Counted from the first letter of the stretch, positions 45,028 to 54,711 are shown. The stretch is DNA of 64,000 nt from Virgifigura deserti (GCA_003576685.1 QOZR01000005.1:186001-250000); one strand, 5' to 3'. Translations and numbers: made by a program. The notes: generated by a model from the letters alone, not told the origin.

Positions 45028-45058
45028 TTGACCTCAACTTTGGTTGAGGTCTTATAGC
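45028..45058 (+). promoter_or_regulatory. SoxR box 1 in a 19-bp-spaced promoter
   Basis: The 18-bp dyad CCTCAACTTTGGTTGAGG (45032-45049) has 6-bp perfect arms. It lies between -35 TTGACC (45028-45033) and -10 TATAGC (45053-45058), spaced by 19 bp, the over-long spacing that MerR-type activators correct. It faces the monooxygenase gene at 45100 and also covers the soxR upstream region. Confidence 0.88.
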
Positions 45059-45099
45059 ATAGCCTCCTCAAGTGACAATGCCTGGATCGAGGAGGCCGA

Positions 45100-45795
45100 A
45101 TGACCACAACCGCCAATCCACTGCCCGATATCACCCGTCCCGATGTCGGCACAGTCCTGGTCAGCCCATGGCTGGTGGACACGCCTGAGCGTCAGCAGGC
45201 CGCTGTGGAGGCCACCATCGCCGCGTGGGAGAGTGCGCCATGGCCGCACGGCTTTCTCTCGCTCAGCTGTTTCGTGAGCAGCGATGGCGAAACGGTGCTG
45301 AACTACGCCCAGTGGACGAGCGATGAAGCCCACCACGAATTCGTGCGAACCCAACGTCCGACACTCGTTCGCGGGATCGACGATGCAGTTCCGGGCATCG
45401 AACGTCCGGGCGTGGTCAGATACCGGCTCTATCGCAGCCACGTTTCGGACGGCCCGCCACGGACCGCCGACTGCATTGTCATAATCAGCATCCAGGCCAA
45501 CGGCCCCGAGCGGGCGCGACAGTGGATCGATACCGTACTCGACGCCCTGAAGGCCGAGACAGATCCGCATGCCGGGCTGATCTCCGCGCACTTTCACATC
45601 AGCATCGACGGCACCCGCATTCTCAACTACGCCGAGTGGACCGACGAGCAGGCCCATCGCGAGGCCCTCGAACGCTCCGGCCCGGGAACCATCGGTTCGG
45701 CTCCCGCGTGGCGACAGGTCCAGACCATGCCGGGAGTGACGCATATCGGATTCAAGCGGTACCGCCTCCAACGGTCTCTCTCCCCCAGCCGCTGA
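45100..45795 (+). CDS. Tandem antibiotic-biosynthesis-monooxygenase domain protein
   Basis: 231 residues made of two dimeric alpha/beta-barrel ABM domains. Each half repeats the pattern SCFVSSDGETVLNYAQWTSDE (first) and HFHISIDGTRILNYAEWTDE (second). ABM proteins oxygenate quinol-like substrates or act as heme or quinone-handling enzymes. Placement directly behind a SoxR-controlled promoter suggests modification of redox-cycling aromatics. GAGGAGG precedes the ATG closely. Confidence 0.87.
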   Translation: MTTTANPLPDITRPDVGTVLVSPWLVDTPERQQAAVEATIAAWESAPWPHGFLSLSCFVSSDGETVLNYAQWTSDEAHHEFVRTQRPTLVRGIDDAVPGIERPGVVRYRLYRSHVSDGPPRTADCIVIISIQANGPERARQWIDTVLDALKAETDPHAGLISAHFHISIDGTRILNYAEWTDEQAHREALERSGPGTIGSAPAWRQVQTMPGVTHIGFKRYRLQRSLSPSR

Positions 45796-45832
45796 GCTTG
45801 AGTGCGGGATTCCAACCGACCGGCAGCCCTAT

Positions 45833-45863
45833 TTGACCTCAAACCTCCTTGAGGTCCCACAAC
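45833..45863 (+). promoter_or_regulatory. SoxR box 2 upstream of the FMN reductase gene
   Basis: The 18-bp dyad CCTCAAACCTCCTTGAGG (45837-45854) follows a TTGACC -35 box (45833-45838). At 19-bp spacing the -10 would be CACAAC, a poor match, so basal activity is probably very low. It lies 49 bp upstream of the FMN reductase start. Confidence 0.78.
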
Positions 45864-45903
45864 CGCATTTCTCAATCGACAATCCGTAAGGAGCACGAAA
45901 CCG

Positions 45904-46482
45904 ATGGACGGCAAAATCAATCTTGCGCTGATCTATGGCAGCACGCGGGAGGGCCGCTTCTGCGACAGGATCGTAAACTGGGCCGTATCCGAGATTTCCG
46001 GTCGAAGTGATTTTGCCCTGGACCTGATCGATCCGGCTACGTTCGACCTGCCGACGCAACATGGGCGCAAAGAGAGTGCCGGGCTGGCCGATCTGACGCG
46101 ACGCATCGGCAAGGCCGACGCGTTTATCGTCGTTACCCCTGAATACAATCACGGCTACCCGGCGGCTCTCAAATTCCTGATCGATTCCGTTTCCGGCCCG
46201 TGGCAGGCCAAGCCCGTCGCCTTCGTCTCCTATGGCGGGATTTCCGGCGGGCTGCGCGCGGTCGAGCAGCTGCGCCAGGTCTTCGCGGAACTGCATGCCG
46301 TCACGATCAGGGATTCCGTGAGCTTCGTCGATCCCTGGGGCAAATTCGATACCGACGGCAGGCTACTCGATCCAGACGCTCCCCGGAAAGCCATGGCGAC
46401 GCTGCTGGCGCGCTTGCGATGGTGGGCAGTTGGTCTGCGTAATGCGCGCAAGGTCGCGCCCTATGGCGAGATCGCGGCATGA
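45904..46482 (+). CDS. NADPH-dependent FMN reductase family protein
   Basis: A 192-residue flavodoxin-like oxidoreductase. The FMN phosphate loop is IYGSTREGRFCDRIVNW, and PEYNHGYPAALKFLID is the conserved family segment. Members reduce quinones, azo dyes or chromate with NADPH. AAGGAG precedes the ATG by about 12 nt. Its stop overlaps the MFS start (ATGA), and a SoxR box lies just upstream, so reductase and pump form a SoxR-driven operon. Confidence 0.92.
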   Translation: MDGKINLALIYGSTREGRFCDRIVNWAVSEISGRSDFALDLIDPATFDLPTQHGRKESAGLADLTRRIGKADAFIVVTPEYNHGYPAALKFLIDSVSGPWQAKPVAFVSYGGISGGLRAVEQLRQVFAELHAVTIRDSVSFVDPWGKFDTDGRLLDPDAPRKAMATLLARLRWWAVGLRNARKVAPYGEIAA

Positions 46483-47741
46483 AGCGGCTCGATCCCCTGG
46501 TCCTGCGGGCCGACAGCACGGCGAGCACAGCCGCGCCCACGGTCCACGTCAATCTTCCCTGGCGCAAGGTGACGCTGCTCCTCGTCAGCGCGCTCACCAT
46601 CATGTCGGGAGCGACCATCGCACCGTCGCTGCCGGCCATCGAGGCACATTTTGCCGCCACCGAGAATGCCGCGCTGCTGACCCGGTTCGTGCTGACCATG
46701 CCGGCCCTTCTCATCGCACTCTGCGCTCCGCTCGCCGGGAGTCTCGCCGACCGCTATGGGAGGCGGCGGCTGCTGATCGGCGCGACGCTCCTCTATGGCT
46801 TCGCAGGCATGTCAGGCCTCCTGCTCGGCACGCTCCACGGCCTCCTCGTCGGCCGGGCGCTGCTCGGCATGGCGGTCGCCGGGACCATGACGACGGCGAC
46901 GGCGCTCGTCGGCGACTATTTTGCCGGGCCGGAGCGGGATCGGTTCATGGGTTTGCAAGCAGCCTTCATCGGCTTTGGCGGGCTGGTGTTCCTGACCGGG
47001 GGCGGAGTGCTGGCCGAATTTCACTGGCGTGCGCCCTTCGCGGTCTACGGTCTGGCGTTGGTGCTGCTTCCGGCCATCATTCTCTATATCAGCGAGCCGT
47101 CCCGCTTGGCGCCGGGTTCCATGTCGGCGATGAACCAACCGGCTGTCGGCCACCCGCGGACAGCGATCGCCGCGCTCTTCGCCATCGCGGCCCTGAACAG
47201 CGTGGTCTTCTATCTTGTCCCAACCCAGCTGCCGTTCTACCTCCAGACTCTCGGCACCGAGGCGCCAAGCCAGGCCGGGCTGGCGATCGGCCTGTTCAAC
47301 GTCACGATGGCGGCCATGTCCCTTGCCTATGGCCGGACTCGTCATCGCGTCGGGATCATGGGCATGTTCGGGGTCGGATTCGGCTTCATGGCGGCCGGGT
47401 ATGGGCTTGTCGCGGCGGCAGGATCCTATCCCGCCATCCTGGCCGCCATGGCCGTGACGGGAATCGGGATGGGCGCGATCATGCCCAATCTGATGGCGAG
47501 CGCGCTGACCATCGCGCCGCCGGCGCTTCGCGGCAGGGTCGCCGGCGGCCTGACCGCGAGCATCTTCGTCGGCCAGTTCCTGTCGCCCCTCGTCAGCCAG
47601 CCCTGGATCGAATCCTTCGGCTTCGCCGCCGCCTTCCGGGACATGGGACTGCTTTTGGCCGCAGTGGCGGTCGGAGCGGGATTATTGGCCGCGGGATCGA
47701 GGAGAGCCGCCTCACCGGTTTCCACGTCACCACGGTCCTGA
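46479..47741 (+). CDS. MFS efflux transporter
   Basis: A 420-residue major facilitator protein with twelve predicted helices. The loop 2-3 motif appears as [14 protein letters not shown], and motif C-like glycines ([15 protein letters not shown]) place it with drug:H+ antiporters. It is translationally coupled to the FMN reductase and lies under SoxR box 2, so the likely substrate is a redox-cycling toxin or drug. Confidence 0.9.
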   Translation: MKRLDPLVLRADSTASTAAPTVHVNLPWRKVTLLLVSALTIMSGATIAPSLPAIEAHFAATENAALLTRFVLTMPALLIALCAPLAGSLADRYGRRRLLIGATLLYGFAGMSGLLLGTLHGLLVGRALLGMAVAGTMTTATALVGDYFAGPERDRFMGLQAAFIGFGGLVFLTGGGVLAEFHWRAPFAVYGLALVLLPAIILYISEPSRLAPGSMSAMNQPAVGHPRTAIAALFAIAALNSVVFYLVPTQLPFYLQTLGTEAPSQAGLAIGLFNVTMAAMSLAYGRTRHRVGIMGMFGVGFGFMAAGYGLVAAAGSYPAILAAMAVTGIGMGAIMPNLMASALTIAPPALRGRVAGGLTASIFVGQFLSPLVSQPWIESFGFAAAFRDMGLLLAAVAVGAGLLAAGSRRAASPVSTSPRS

Positions 47742-47868
47742 CATTTGCGCAAGCGCAGTTGAGTCAGGCTGCCGGACACTATATGCCTCCGTCGGGCATC
47801 CGATTGTCCGGAAGGCGGAGACTGTCGCGGTCCGGCGGATTTCTCACCAATGCAAGGCGGCGTCACTG

Positions 47869-48513
47869 ATGACGAACTACTTTGAAAGCCCGTTCAAGGG
47901 AAAGCTGCTCTCCGAGCAGGTGACGAACCCCAATATCATTGTGGGCAGATACAGCTACTACTCGGGATATTACCACGGGCACTCGTTCGACGATTGCGCA
48001 CGCTATCTCATGGCCAACCGCGATGACGTGGATAAGCTGATCATCGGCAGCTTCTGCTCCATCGGAACCGGAGCGGCCTTCATGATGGCAGGCAACCAAG
48101 GCCACCGGAACGACTGGGTCACGACGTTCCCCTTCTTCTACATGAACGAGGAGCCGGCCTTCGCCGACGCACGCGATGCATTCCAGCCGGCAGGCGATAC
48201 GGTCGTGGGAAGCGATGTCTGGATCGGTGCTGAGGCCATGATTATGCCCGGCATCCACATCGGCCATGGCGCCGTGATCGGAAGCCGTGCGCTGGTCACA
48301 AAGGACGTTGAGCCTTACACGATCATCGGCGGGAATCCCGCCAAGCCGATACGAAAGCGGTTCTCCGATGAGGACATCACCAAGCTTCTCGAGATGGCAT
48401 GGTGGGATTGGCCGCTGGACCAGATCAAAGATGCCATGAAGCTGCTGTGCTCGGCCGATATCGCGGCCCTTCACCGTCATTGGCGCGAAGGACGCCATTC
48501 GTCGAATCATTGA
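47869..48513 (+). CDS. catB: Type B chloramphenicol acetyltransferase (CatB/XAT)
   Basis: A 214-residue left-handed beta-helix acetyltransferase. It matches the CatB xenobiotic acetyltransferase family along its length: [42 protein letters not shown], and the catalytic H79 in AGNQGHR. It then has hexapeptide repeats such as [19 protein letters not shown] and the C-terminal [16 protein letters not shown]. CatB transfers acetyl from acetyl-CoA to chloramphenicol; some members act on other antibiotics. Length is normal and no mutation is evident. A TATATG -10-like box lies at 47780. It is the next gene after the SoxR-controlled pump, on the same strand. Confidence 0.93.
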   Translation: MTNYFESPFKGKLLSEQVTNPNIIVGRYSYYSGYYHGHSFDDCARYLMANRDDVDKLIIGSFCSIGTGAAFMMAGNQGHRNDWVTTFPFFYMNEEPAFADARDAFQPAGDTVVGSDVWIGAEAMIMPGIHIGHGAVIGSRALVTKDVEPYTIIGGNPAKPIRKRFSDEDITKLLEMAWWDWPLDQIKDAMKLLCSADIAALHRHWREGRHSSNH

Positions 48514-48546
48514 GCGCTTCGAGCAAGCTGCACCGGGTCAAGCCCT

Positions 48547-49170
48547 ATGGAAATCTATCTCTCGACGCTTCTGGCGATCTGTGGCCTCTACCTGCTGGCG
48601 GCTGCGAGCCCGGGTCCGAATTTCTTCATCATCAGCCAGCTTTCGCTCTCCGGACGCCGCCGCCTTGCGATCCTCGTCGCTCTCGGCATTGCGGTCGGCT
48701 CGACGACATGGGCCACGCTCGCCATGCTCGGCGTTGCAGCGTTGCTGGCCCAGCTGGACTGGCTTTACGCCGGCATCCGGCTTGCCGGTGCGCTCTATCT
48801 GATCTGGCTTGGCGGCAAGCTGCTGATCGGTGCGGCGCGCCCGGCTCCGAACGCACCGAGGGAAATCGGCATCGGCACGACGGCTCATGCGCTGCGAACC
48901 GGATTGTTCACCAGCCTGTCCAATCCCAAGTCGGGTGCGTTCTGGACGGGCGTCTTCGCGACGACCTTTCCGGCCCAGGCGCCGCTTTGGTTCTACCTGA
49001 TGACCGGGCTTCTGGTCGCCCTCATGTCGCTCGGCTGGCATCTCGGGATCGCGCTCGTTTTCACGTCCGCCCGGGTGCAGGCGGGATATCAGCGGGCGCA
49101 ACGCGTCATCGACGCCGTCTGCGGCGGCATTCTGGTGAGTCTCGGCGTGCACCTGGCAAGCGAGCGATGA
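48547..49170 (+). CDS. LysE/RhtB-family exporter
   Basis: A 207-residue membrane protein with six helices of the LysE/RhtB amino-acid exporter family. The start LSTLLAICGLYLLAAASPGPNFFII holds the conserved PGPN. The second conserved region is TGLFTSLSNPKSGAFW. It exports amino acids, homoserine lactones or similar small molecules. Its stop overlaps the methyltransferase start (ATGA). Confidence 0.9.
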   Translation: MEIYLSTLLAICGLYLLAAASPGPNFFIISQLSLSGRRRLAILVALGIAVGSTTWATLAMLGVAALLAQLDWLYAGIRLAGALYLIWLGGKLLIGAARPAPNAPREIGIGTTAHALRTGLFTSLSNPKSGAFWTGVFATTFPAQAPLWFYLMTGLLVALMSLGWHLGIALVFTSARVQAGYQRAQRVIDAVCGGILVSLGVHLASER

Positions 49171-49907
49171 CCGAAATAATGGCGCAAAATATCTATGACA
49201 CCCCGGAGTTCTTCGAGGGCTACAGCCAGTTGGGCCGCTCGGTCGAAGGGCTGGCCGGTGCAGCGGAATGGCCCGCGCTGCGGGCTCTGATTCCGGATCT
49301 TCACGGCCTTGAGGTCGTCGACCTCGGCTGCGGCTTCGGCTGGTTCTGCCGCTGGGCGCGCGAACAGGGAGCGGCGCATGTTCTCGGCCTCGATGTGTCG
49401 GAAAAAATGCTGGCGCGGGCCAGGGCTGCCACCTCGGACGCCGCGATCACCTACGTCAGAGCCGACCTGGAACGGCTCGATCTGCCTGAAGCGTCCTTCG
49501 ATCTCGCCTACAGCTCGCTTGCCCTGCATTACATCGTGGATCTCGCTGGGCTGCTGGCGAAGGTGCACCGCGCCCTCATCCCGGGCGCACACCTGATCTT
49601 CTCGATCGAACACCCGATCTACATGGCGCCGGCGCATCCGGGATGGTCGGTCGATCGAGAGGGTCGCAAGACATGGCCCATCGACAGCTATCAGGTCGAA
49701 GGCCCGCGTAGGACGGATTGGCTCGCCAAGGGCGTAATCAAGCAGCACCGAACCATCGGAACGACCCTCAATCTGCTGATCCGCCTCGGGTTCGCGATCT
49801 CCCATGTCGAGGAATGGGGGCCGACGGACGAGCAGATCGCAGCCAAGCCGGAACTGGCGGAGGAACGCGAGCGGCCGATGTTCCTGCTGGTCGCGGCTCG
49901 ACGGTAG
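49167..49907 (+). CDS. Class I SAM-dependent methyltransferase
   Basis: A 246-residue methyltransferase. SAM motif I is VVDLGCGFGWFCRWA, followed by the acidic LGLDVSEKML and the later LALHYIVDL, typical of the UbiE/Methyltransf_11 group. Substrate unknown. It overlaps the LysE-family gene by 4 nt, so both are probably made together, which raises the idea that the methylated product or its precursor is exported; that is inference only. Confidence 0.87.
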   Translation: MTEIMAQNIYDTPEFFEGYSQLGRSVEGLAGAAEWPALRALIPDLHGLEVVDLGCGFGWFCRWAREQGAAHVLGLDVSEKMLARARAATSDAAITYVRADLERLDLPEASFDLAYSSLALHYIVDLAGLLAKVHRALIPGAHLIFSIEHPIYMAPAHPGWSVDREGRKTWPIDSYQVEGPRRTDWLAKGVIKQHRTIGTTLNLLIRLGFAISHVEEWGPTDEQIAAKPELAEERERPMFLLVAARR

Positions 49908-49934
49908 GGCGCTCTGGATGAGAGATTCGGCGGC

Positions 49935-50396
49935 TTAGTCCGGCGACTGATCGGTGAAGCCGGCCTGCGCCGCCCGGCGTTCGAGATCGTCAATCGTGAT
50001 GACGCGCTTGCCGATCGGCCAGAGCGATAGCCCGGCCAGCTTCAGATGCGCCCAGGCGAAGGGAATGCCGATGATGCTGACTGCCAGGGGCACGGCCGTG
50101 AACAGATGCCCGAGCGCCAGCCACCATCCCGCCAGCAGCAGCCAGATGATGTTGCCGAGCACGCCCAGCGGACCGGTACCGATGTCCTCGCGCCCATCAT
50201 GCCGATCGCGCGACACGACGGTCCGACCGAACGGCAGAAAGGTGTAGTCGGCGATGCGGACCGCCGCCCAGGCCCAGGGCAGGCCGACGATCGTGATCGC
50301 CATGATAACGGCGGCAATCAGCCAGCCGAGCGCCATCCAGATTCCGCCAGTGAAAATCCACAGGACGTTCAGGATCAACCGTAGCGCTTCCATCAT
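49935..50396 (-). CDS. YccF-domain membrane protein
   Basis: A 153-residue membrane protein with two YccF repeats, each two helices: NVLWIFTGGIWMALGWLIAA with GLPWAWAAVRIADYTFLPFG, and NIIWLLLAGWWLALGHLFTA with GIPFAWAHLKLAGLSLWPIG. Function is unknown; members are inner-membrane proteins. CAGGGAGCG precedes the double ATG at 50396. Convergent with the methyltransferase gene. Confidence 0.9.
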   Translation of the reverse strand: MMEALRLILNVLWIFTGGIWMALGWLIAAVIMAITIVGLPWAWAAVRIADYTFLPFGRTVVSRDRHDGREDIGTGPLGVLGNIIWLLLAGWWLALGHLFTAVPLAVSIIGIPFAWAHLKLAGLSLWPIGKRVITIDDLERRAAQAGFTDQSPD

Positions 50397-50490
50397 GACG
50401 CTCCCTGCAGGAATTAGATTGATATGGCGCTCTCGGACGGTCACCGCCAGCCGCGATGATGTCCGCGGCAGCGAGCCGTTGTGAGCCGTT

Positions 50491-51813
50491 CTACTCGGCA
50501 GCCGCCGCAGGAGATTCGTTTGGCAGGTGCGCGATGGCCGCCGGCTTCGGTCCGCCGGTCGCCCAGTCCAGCAGTTCGACGGTGTGGACGATCGGAATTC
50601 GCGTGCCGGTCGCGATCTGAGTGATGCAGCCGATGTTGCCGGTCGCTATCAGGTCGGGCCGAAGGCTTTCGATGTTCTTGACCTTGCGGTCGCGGAGCTG
50701 CGTCGCGATCGCCGGCTGCAGCAGGTTGTAGGTACCGGCCGAGCCGCAGCAGAGATGCCCTTCCGGCACCTCGAGCACCGTGAACCCGGCATCCGCCAGC
50801 AGGCTTTTCGGCTGGGTCTTGATCTGCTGGCCATGCTGCATCGAGCAGGCGGAATGATAGGCGACGGCGAGGCCGGGCCGGCGGACCGGCGCGGTCAGGC
50901 CGAGCTCCACCAGGAACTCTGTGATGTCGCGCGTGAGATCCGAGATTCGTGCCGCCGATGCCGCCCAACCCTGATCCTCCCGCAGCATGAAGCCGTAGTC
51001 CTTCACCTGCGTGCCACAGCCCGAGGCATTGATGACGATCGCGTCCAGCCCTTCGCCGTCGATCTCCCGCATCCAGGCGGCGACATTCGCGCGGGCATAT
51101 CCGAGCGCCGGATCCTCCTTGCCGAGATGATGCGGGAGCGCGCCGCAACAGCCGGCGCCCCTGGCCACCACCACCTCGACGCCGTGACGGGTCAGCAGCC
51201 GGATTGTCGCCTCGTTGATGCCGGGATCCAGCACCCGTTGCGCGCAGCCGCTGAGCAGCGCCACGCGCTTGCGACGCGCGCCCTCGGCGGCGAAAACCTG
51301 AGGCCGATCCACCGGCGAGGGTGCCGGCAGCGATCGCGGCGCCATGGCGACCATCCCCTTGAGCCGGCCGGGCAGCACCCGCGTGAACGGACGCGCGAGC
51401 CAAGCCCCGGCGAGCGCCAGCCGGAACAGGCCCGGCCGCGGCAGCACCAACGCCAGGAGACGCCGCATCAGCCGGTCGGGCAGCGGCCGCTCGTAGGTTT
51501 CCTCGATATGCCGGCGGGCATGGTCGACGAGATGCATGTAATGCACGCCGGAGGGGCAGGTCGTCATGCAGGACAGGCAGGACAGGCAACGGTCGATATG
51601 CTTGACCACTTGGGCCGTCGCCGGCTTGTCGTTCTCCAGCATGTCCTTGATCAGGTAGATGCGGCCGCGCGGGCTGTCGAGCTCGTCGCCCAGCAGCGCG
51701 TAGGTCGGGCAGGTTGCCGTGCAGAAGCCGCAATGCACGCAGGTGCGCAGGATCTTCTCCGATTCGGCGGTGTCGGGATCGGCGAGCTGCGCCAGGGTGA
51801 AGTTGGTCTGCAT
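50491..51813 (-). CDS. glcF: Glycolate oxidase iron-sulfur subunit GlcF
   Basis: A 440-residue subunit carrying electrons from GlcD/GlcE to the quinone pool. The two 4Fe-4S motifs are CVHCGFCTATCP and CLSCLSCMTTCP near the N terminus. Two CCG-type domains follow (SGCAQRVLDP, GCCGALPHHLG; YHSACSMQHG, LCCGSAGTY). It ends the glcDEF operon, 16 nt after glcE. Length is typical. Confidence 0.94.
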   Translation of the reverse strand: MQTNFTLAQLADPDTAESEKILRTCVHCGFCTATCPTYALLGDELDSPRGRIYLIKDMLENDKPATAQVVKHIDRCLSCLSCMTTCPSGVHYMHLVDHARRHIEETYERPLPDRLMRRLLALVLPRPGLFRLALAGAWLARPFTRVLPGRLKGMVAMAPRSLPAPSPVDRPQVFAAEGARRKRVALLSGCAQRVLDPGINEATIRLLTRHGVEVVVARGAGCCGALPHHLGKEDPALGYARANVAAWMREIDGEGLDAIVINASGCGTQVKDYGFMLREDQGWAASAARISDLTRDITEFLVELGLTAPVRRPGLAVAYHSACSMQHGQQIKTQPKSLLADAGFTVLEVPEGHLCCGSAGTYNLLQPAIATQLRDRKVKNIESLRPDLIATGNIGCITQIATGTRIPIVHTVELLDWATGGPKPAAIAHLPNESPAAAAE

Positions 51814-51829
51814 CGTCGCGGTCGTCGCT

Positions 51830-53068
51830 TCAAATGGCGGCCGACAAGCGGCCCGGGTTCAGGATGCGGCGCGGATCGAAGCTCTCCTTGACCCGCCGGC
51901 TGAGCAACGCCAGGGGCTCGGGCTGCGGCTGAAAGACCGGAACGGCGACGCGGGTCTCGTCCGGCGCGCGAACCAGCGTCGCGTGGCCGCCGCAGGCGGC
52001 GATCGCGCCCCGCACCGTCTCGGCCGCGGCATCAGCAGTCGCCGGCAGCGCGAACCAGATCAGCCCGCCGCCCCAGTCATAGAAATATTGGGATTTTCCG
52101 AGCACATCCAAGGCCGCCACCAAAGTCGTTACCACTTGGGCCCCGGCCATCGGTGGCACCGAGAGCCGCCAGACCGCCGTCTGCCGATCGGCGACGAACG
52201 GCGCGACATCGCGCAGGCCGCGCCAGAACAGCGCGGAGTTATGGCTGTGCAACTCCTCCGTCGCGGCGCCGAGGTCGGCCAGCTCCCGGCGCAGCGCCGC
52301 ACAGCGGAACTCGACGGATGGTCCCGGCCCTTCGACCCGGATGGCGGTCACCGCGTCGCCCGCGCGGGCGACAAGCTCCACCGGCAAGGCCGCCGCAAGC
52401 GCCGCCGGCAGATGCGCCGCGCCCGAGACCTCATGGCTGCTCTGCAGGGCCCGGCTCATCGCCCGGACCGCCACCGCATCAGCGAGGCCGACGAGCAGGA
52501 GCGTGCGCGTCTTCTCCGGTGCCGGGAGCACCTTGATCGTCACATCGGTCAGCGCGACGAGCGTGCCGTAGGACCCGGCCAGCAGCTTGCAGAGATCATA
52601 GCCGGTGACATTCTTGACGACGCGACTGCCGGCCTTGAAGGCCTCGCCGCGGCCGCTGACCGCCTTAAACCCGAGAAAATGATCGCGGGCGCCGCCGGCC
52701 TTGATCCGCCGCGGACCGGACAGGTTGCAGGCGAGCGCGCCGCCGATCGTACCCTTCCCCGCCGGCGCGCCGAACAGCGGTCCCAGATCGGGCGGCTCGA
52801 AGGCAAGCTGCTGCTGCTTCCCGGCAAGCGCGGTCTCGATCTCGGCCAAGGGCGTGCCGGCGCCGGCGCTCAGCACCAGCTCCTCCGGCTCATAGAGCGT
52901 AATGCCGTAGAGCGCCGAAAGGTCGAGCGTGTGGCCCGCCTGCACGGGCCGGCCAAGGCCGCGCTTCGTCGCGGCGCCGACCAGCTCCAGCGGCGCCTCG
53001 TCAGCCGCCGCCCAGGCGACTGCCTCGGCGACCTGCGCCGGGGTTTCCGGTCTCAGGACGGTCGTCAT
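51830..53068 (-). CDS. glcE: Glycolate oxidase FAD-binding subunit GlcE
   Basis: A 412-residue FAD-binding (PCMH-type) protein. The N terminus is short (TPAQVAEAVAWAA) and the FAD segment includes GTIGGALACNLSGPRR and SRVVKNVTGYDLCKLLAGSYG. The start codon overlaps the glcD stop by 1 nt (TGATG). With GlcD and GlcF it oxidises glycolate to glyoxylate. Confidence 0.94.
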   Translation of the reverse strand: MTTVLRPETPAQVAEAVAWAAADEAPLELVGAATKRGLGRPVQAGHTLDLSALYGITLYEPEELVLSAGAGTPLAEIETALAGKQQQLAFEPPDLGPLFGAPAGKGTIGGALACNLSGPRRIKAGGARDHFLGFKAVSGRGEAFKAGSRVVKNVTGYDLCKLLAGSYGTLVALTDVTIKVLPAPEKTRTLLLVGLADAVAVRAMSRALQSSHEVSGAAHLPAALAAALPVELVARAGDAVTAIRVEGPGPSVEFRCAALRRELADLGAATEELHSHNSALFWRGLRDVAPFVADRQTAVWRLSVPPMAGAQVVTTLVAALDVLGKSQYFYDWGGGLIWFALPATADAAAETVRGAIAACGGHATLVRAPDETRVAVPVFQPQPEPLALLSRRVKESFDPRRILNPGRLSAAI

Positions 53069-54555
53069 CAGAACCGCGGCAGGTCCGGGAACGGAAGCTG
53101 CCCATGATGGACATGCAGGCGGCCGAGTTCGGCGCAGCGGTGAAGCTGCGGGAACATCTTGCCCGGATTGAGCAGCCCGCCCGCATCGAAGGCGCATTTG
53201 ATACGCTGCTGCTGCTTCAGGTCGATCTCGTCGAACATCTCATGCATCAGGTCGCGCTTCTCGACGCCGACGCCGTGCTCGCCGGTCAGCACCCCGCCGA
53301 CGGCGACGCAGAGCTTCAGGATATCGGCGCCGAACGCCTCCGCCTTCTCCAGCTCGTCGGGCTTGTTCGCGTCATAGAGGATCAGCGGGTGCAGATTGCC
53401 GTCGCCGGCATGGAACACATTGGCGACGCCGAGGCCGTAATGCGCCGACATCTCGCCCATGCGCTTCAGCACCAGCGGGAGCTGGCTGCGCGGAATCGTG
53501 CCGTCCATGCAGTAATAATCCGGCGAGATGCGCCCGACCGCCGGGAAGGCCGCCTTGCGGCCGGCCCAGAACTTCTGACGCTCCTCCTCGCTTTGGCTCA
53601 CCTGCTTCGCGACCGCGCCATGCGCATCGGCGATCGCCTCGACCCGCTCGATCAGATGGTCGACCTCGACCTGCGGGCCGTCGAGCTCGACGATCAGCAG
53701 GCCCTCGACATCGAGCGGATATCCGGCATGGACGAAGGCCTCGGCCGCGTGGATGGCCGGCCGGTCCATCATCTCCATGCCGCCCGGGATGATTCCGGCG
53801 GCGATGATCGCAGCGACGCAATCGCCGGCCGATTCGTTCGTCGGAAATCCCAACAGCAGCGCCCGCGCCGTCTCCGGCTTCTTGAGAATCCGCACCGTCA
53901 CCTCCGTGACGACGCCGAGCAGCCCTTCGGAGCCGGTCATCAGGCCGAGCAGGTCATAGCCTTCGGCATCCAGATGCTTGCCGCCGAGCCGGATCACCTC
54001 GCCGGTCACCAGCACCATTTCCAAGCCGAGCAGGTTGTTGGTGGTGAGGCCGTATTTCAGGCAATGCACGCCGCCGGAATTCTCGGCCACATTGCCGCCG
54101 ATCGAGCAGGCGATCTGGCTCGACGGATCCGGCGCGTAGTAGAAACCCTCATGCTGCACCGCGTTAGTGATGCCGAGATTCGTCACGCCCGGCTGGGCGA
54201 CGACGCAGCGGTTTTCGAAATCGATCTCAAGGATCCGGTTGAACTTGCCGAGGCCGAGCAGGACACCGTCGGCAAGCGGCAGCGCCCCGCCGGAGAGCGA
54301 CGTGCCTGAGCCGCGCGGCACGACCTTGACGCCGTTCTCGTGGCAGTAGCGCAGGACCTGCGAGACCTGCTCGGTCGTGCTCGGCAGCACGACGACGAGC
54401 GGCGATTGCCGATAGGCCGTCAGCCCGTCACTCTCATAGGGACGGCGCTCATCGGCGTCGACGATCACCCCTTCGCCGGGCACGATGCGGCGGAGATCCT
54501 CGGCAATCTGGGCGCGCCGGGCGAGAACATCGCGATCCGGCTCTGGCATGCGCAT
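53068..54555 (-). CDS. glcD: Glycolate oxidase catalytic subunit GlcD
   Basis: The FAD-dependent catalytic subunit, 495 residues. The FAD-binding region includes VVPRGSGTSLSGGALPLADG and CSIGGNVAENSGGVHCLKYG. The C-terminal half has FHAGDGNLHPLIL and the terminal GGVLTGEHGVGVEKRDLM, as in GlcD and related D-lactate dehydrogenases. The ATG at 54555 (MRMPEPDRD) is preferred over longer forms because homology begins nearby. It heads glcD-glcE-glcF. No glcC regulator or malate synthase is adjacent. Confidence 0.94.
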   Translation of the reverse strand: MRMPEPDRDVLARRAQIAEDLRRIVPGEGVIVDADERRPYESDGLTAYRQSPLVVVLPSTTEQVSQVLRYCHENGVKVVPRGSGTSLSGGALPLADGVLLGLGKFNRILEIDFENRCVVAQPGVTNLGITNAVQHEGFYYAPDPSSQIACSIGGNVAENSGGVHCLKYGLTTNNLLGLEMVLVTGEVIRLGGKHLDAEGYDLLGLMTGSEGLLGVVTEVTVRILKKPETARALLLGFPTNESAGDCVAAIIAAGIIPGGMEMMDRPAIHAAEAFVHAGYPLDVEGLLIVELDGPQVEVDHLIERVEAIADAHGAVAKQVSQSEEERQKFWAGRKAAFPAVGRISPDYYCMDGTIPRSQLPLVLKRMGEMSAHYGLGVANVFHAGDGNLHPLILYDANKPDELEKAEAFGADILKLCVAVGGVLTGEHGVGVEKRDLMHEMFDEIDLKQQQRIKCAFDAGGLLNPGKMFPQLHRCAELGRLHVHHGQLPFPDLPRF

Positions 54556-54711
54556 GGAACGGAGCCTCTCGACTGCCCGCCAGCCAAACATAGAATAGCG
54601 GGCAGGCCCAAAAACGGTCCGCCACAATTTGCGCGAGCCGGCAGTTCGGGTCAATGCCGGCCGTAGACTTGGGCCGATCATCGACTCGACCATCCCGTTG
54701 GCGCAGACAAC

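Noticed and set aside
46430..47869. A 479-codon plus-strand frame over the MFS gene
   Set aside because: The translation is arginine- and proline-rich; the overlapping 420-residue frame has twelve hydrophobic helices and a ribosome-coupled start.
50527..54309. Long plus-strand frames opposite glcDEF
   Set aside because: All are antisense shadows of the three conserved glycolate oxidase subunits.
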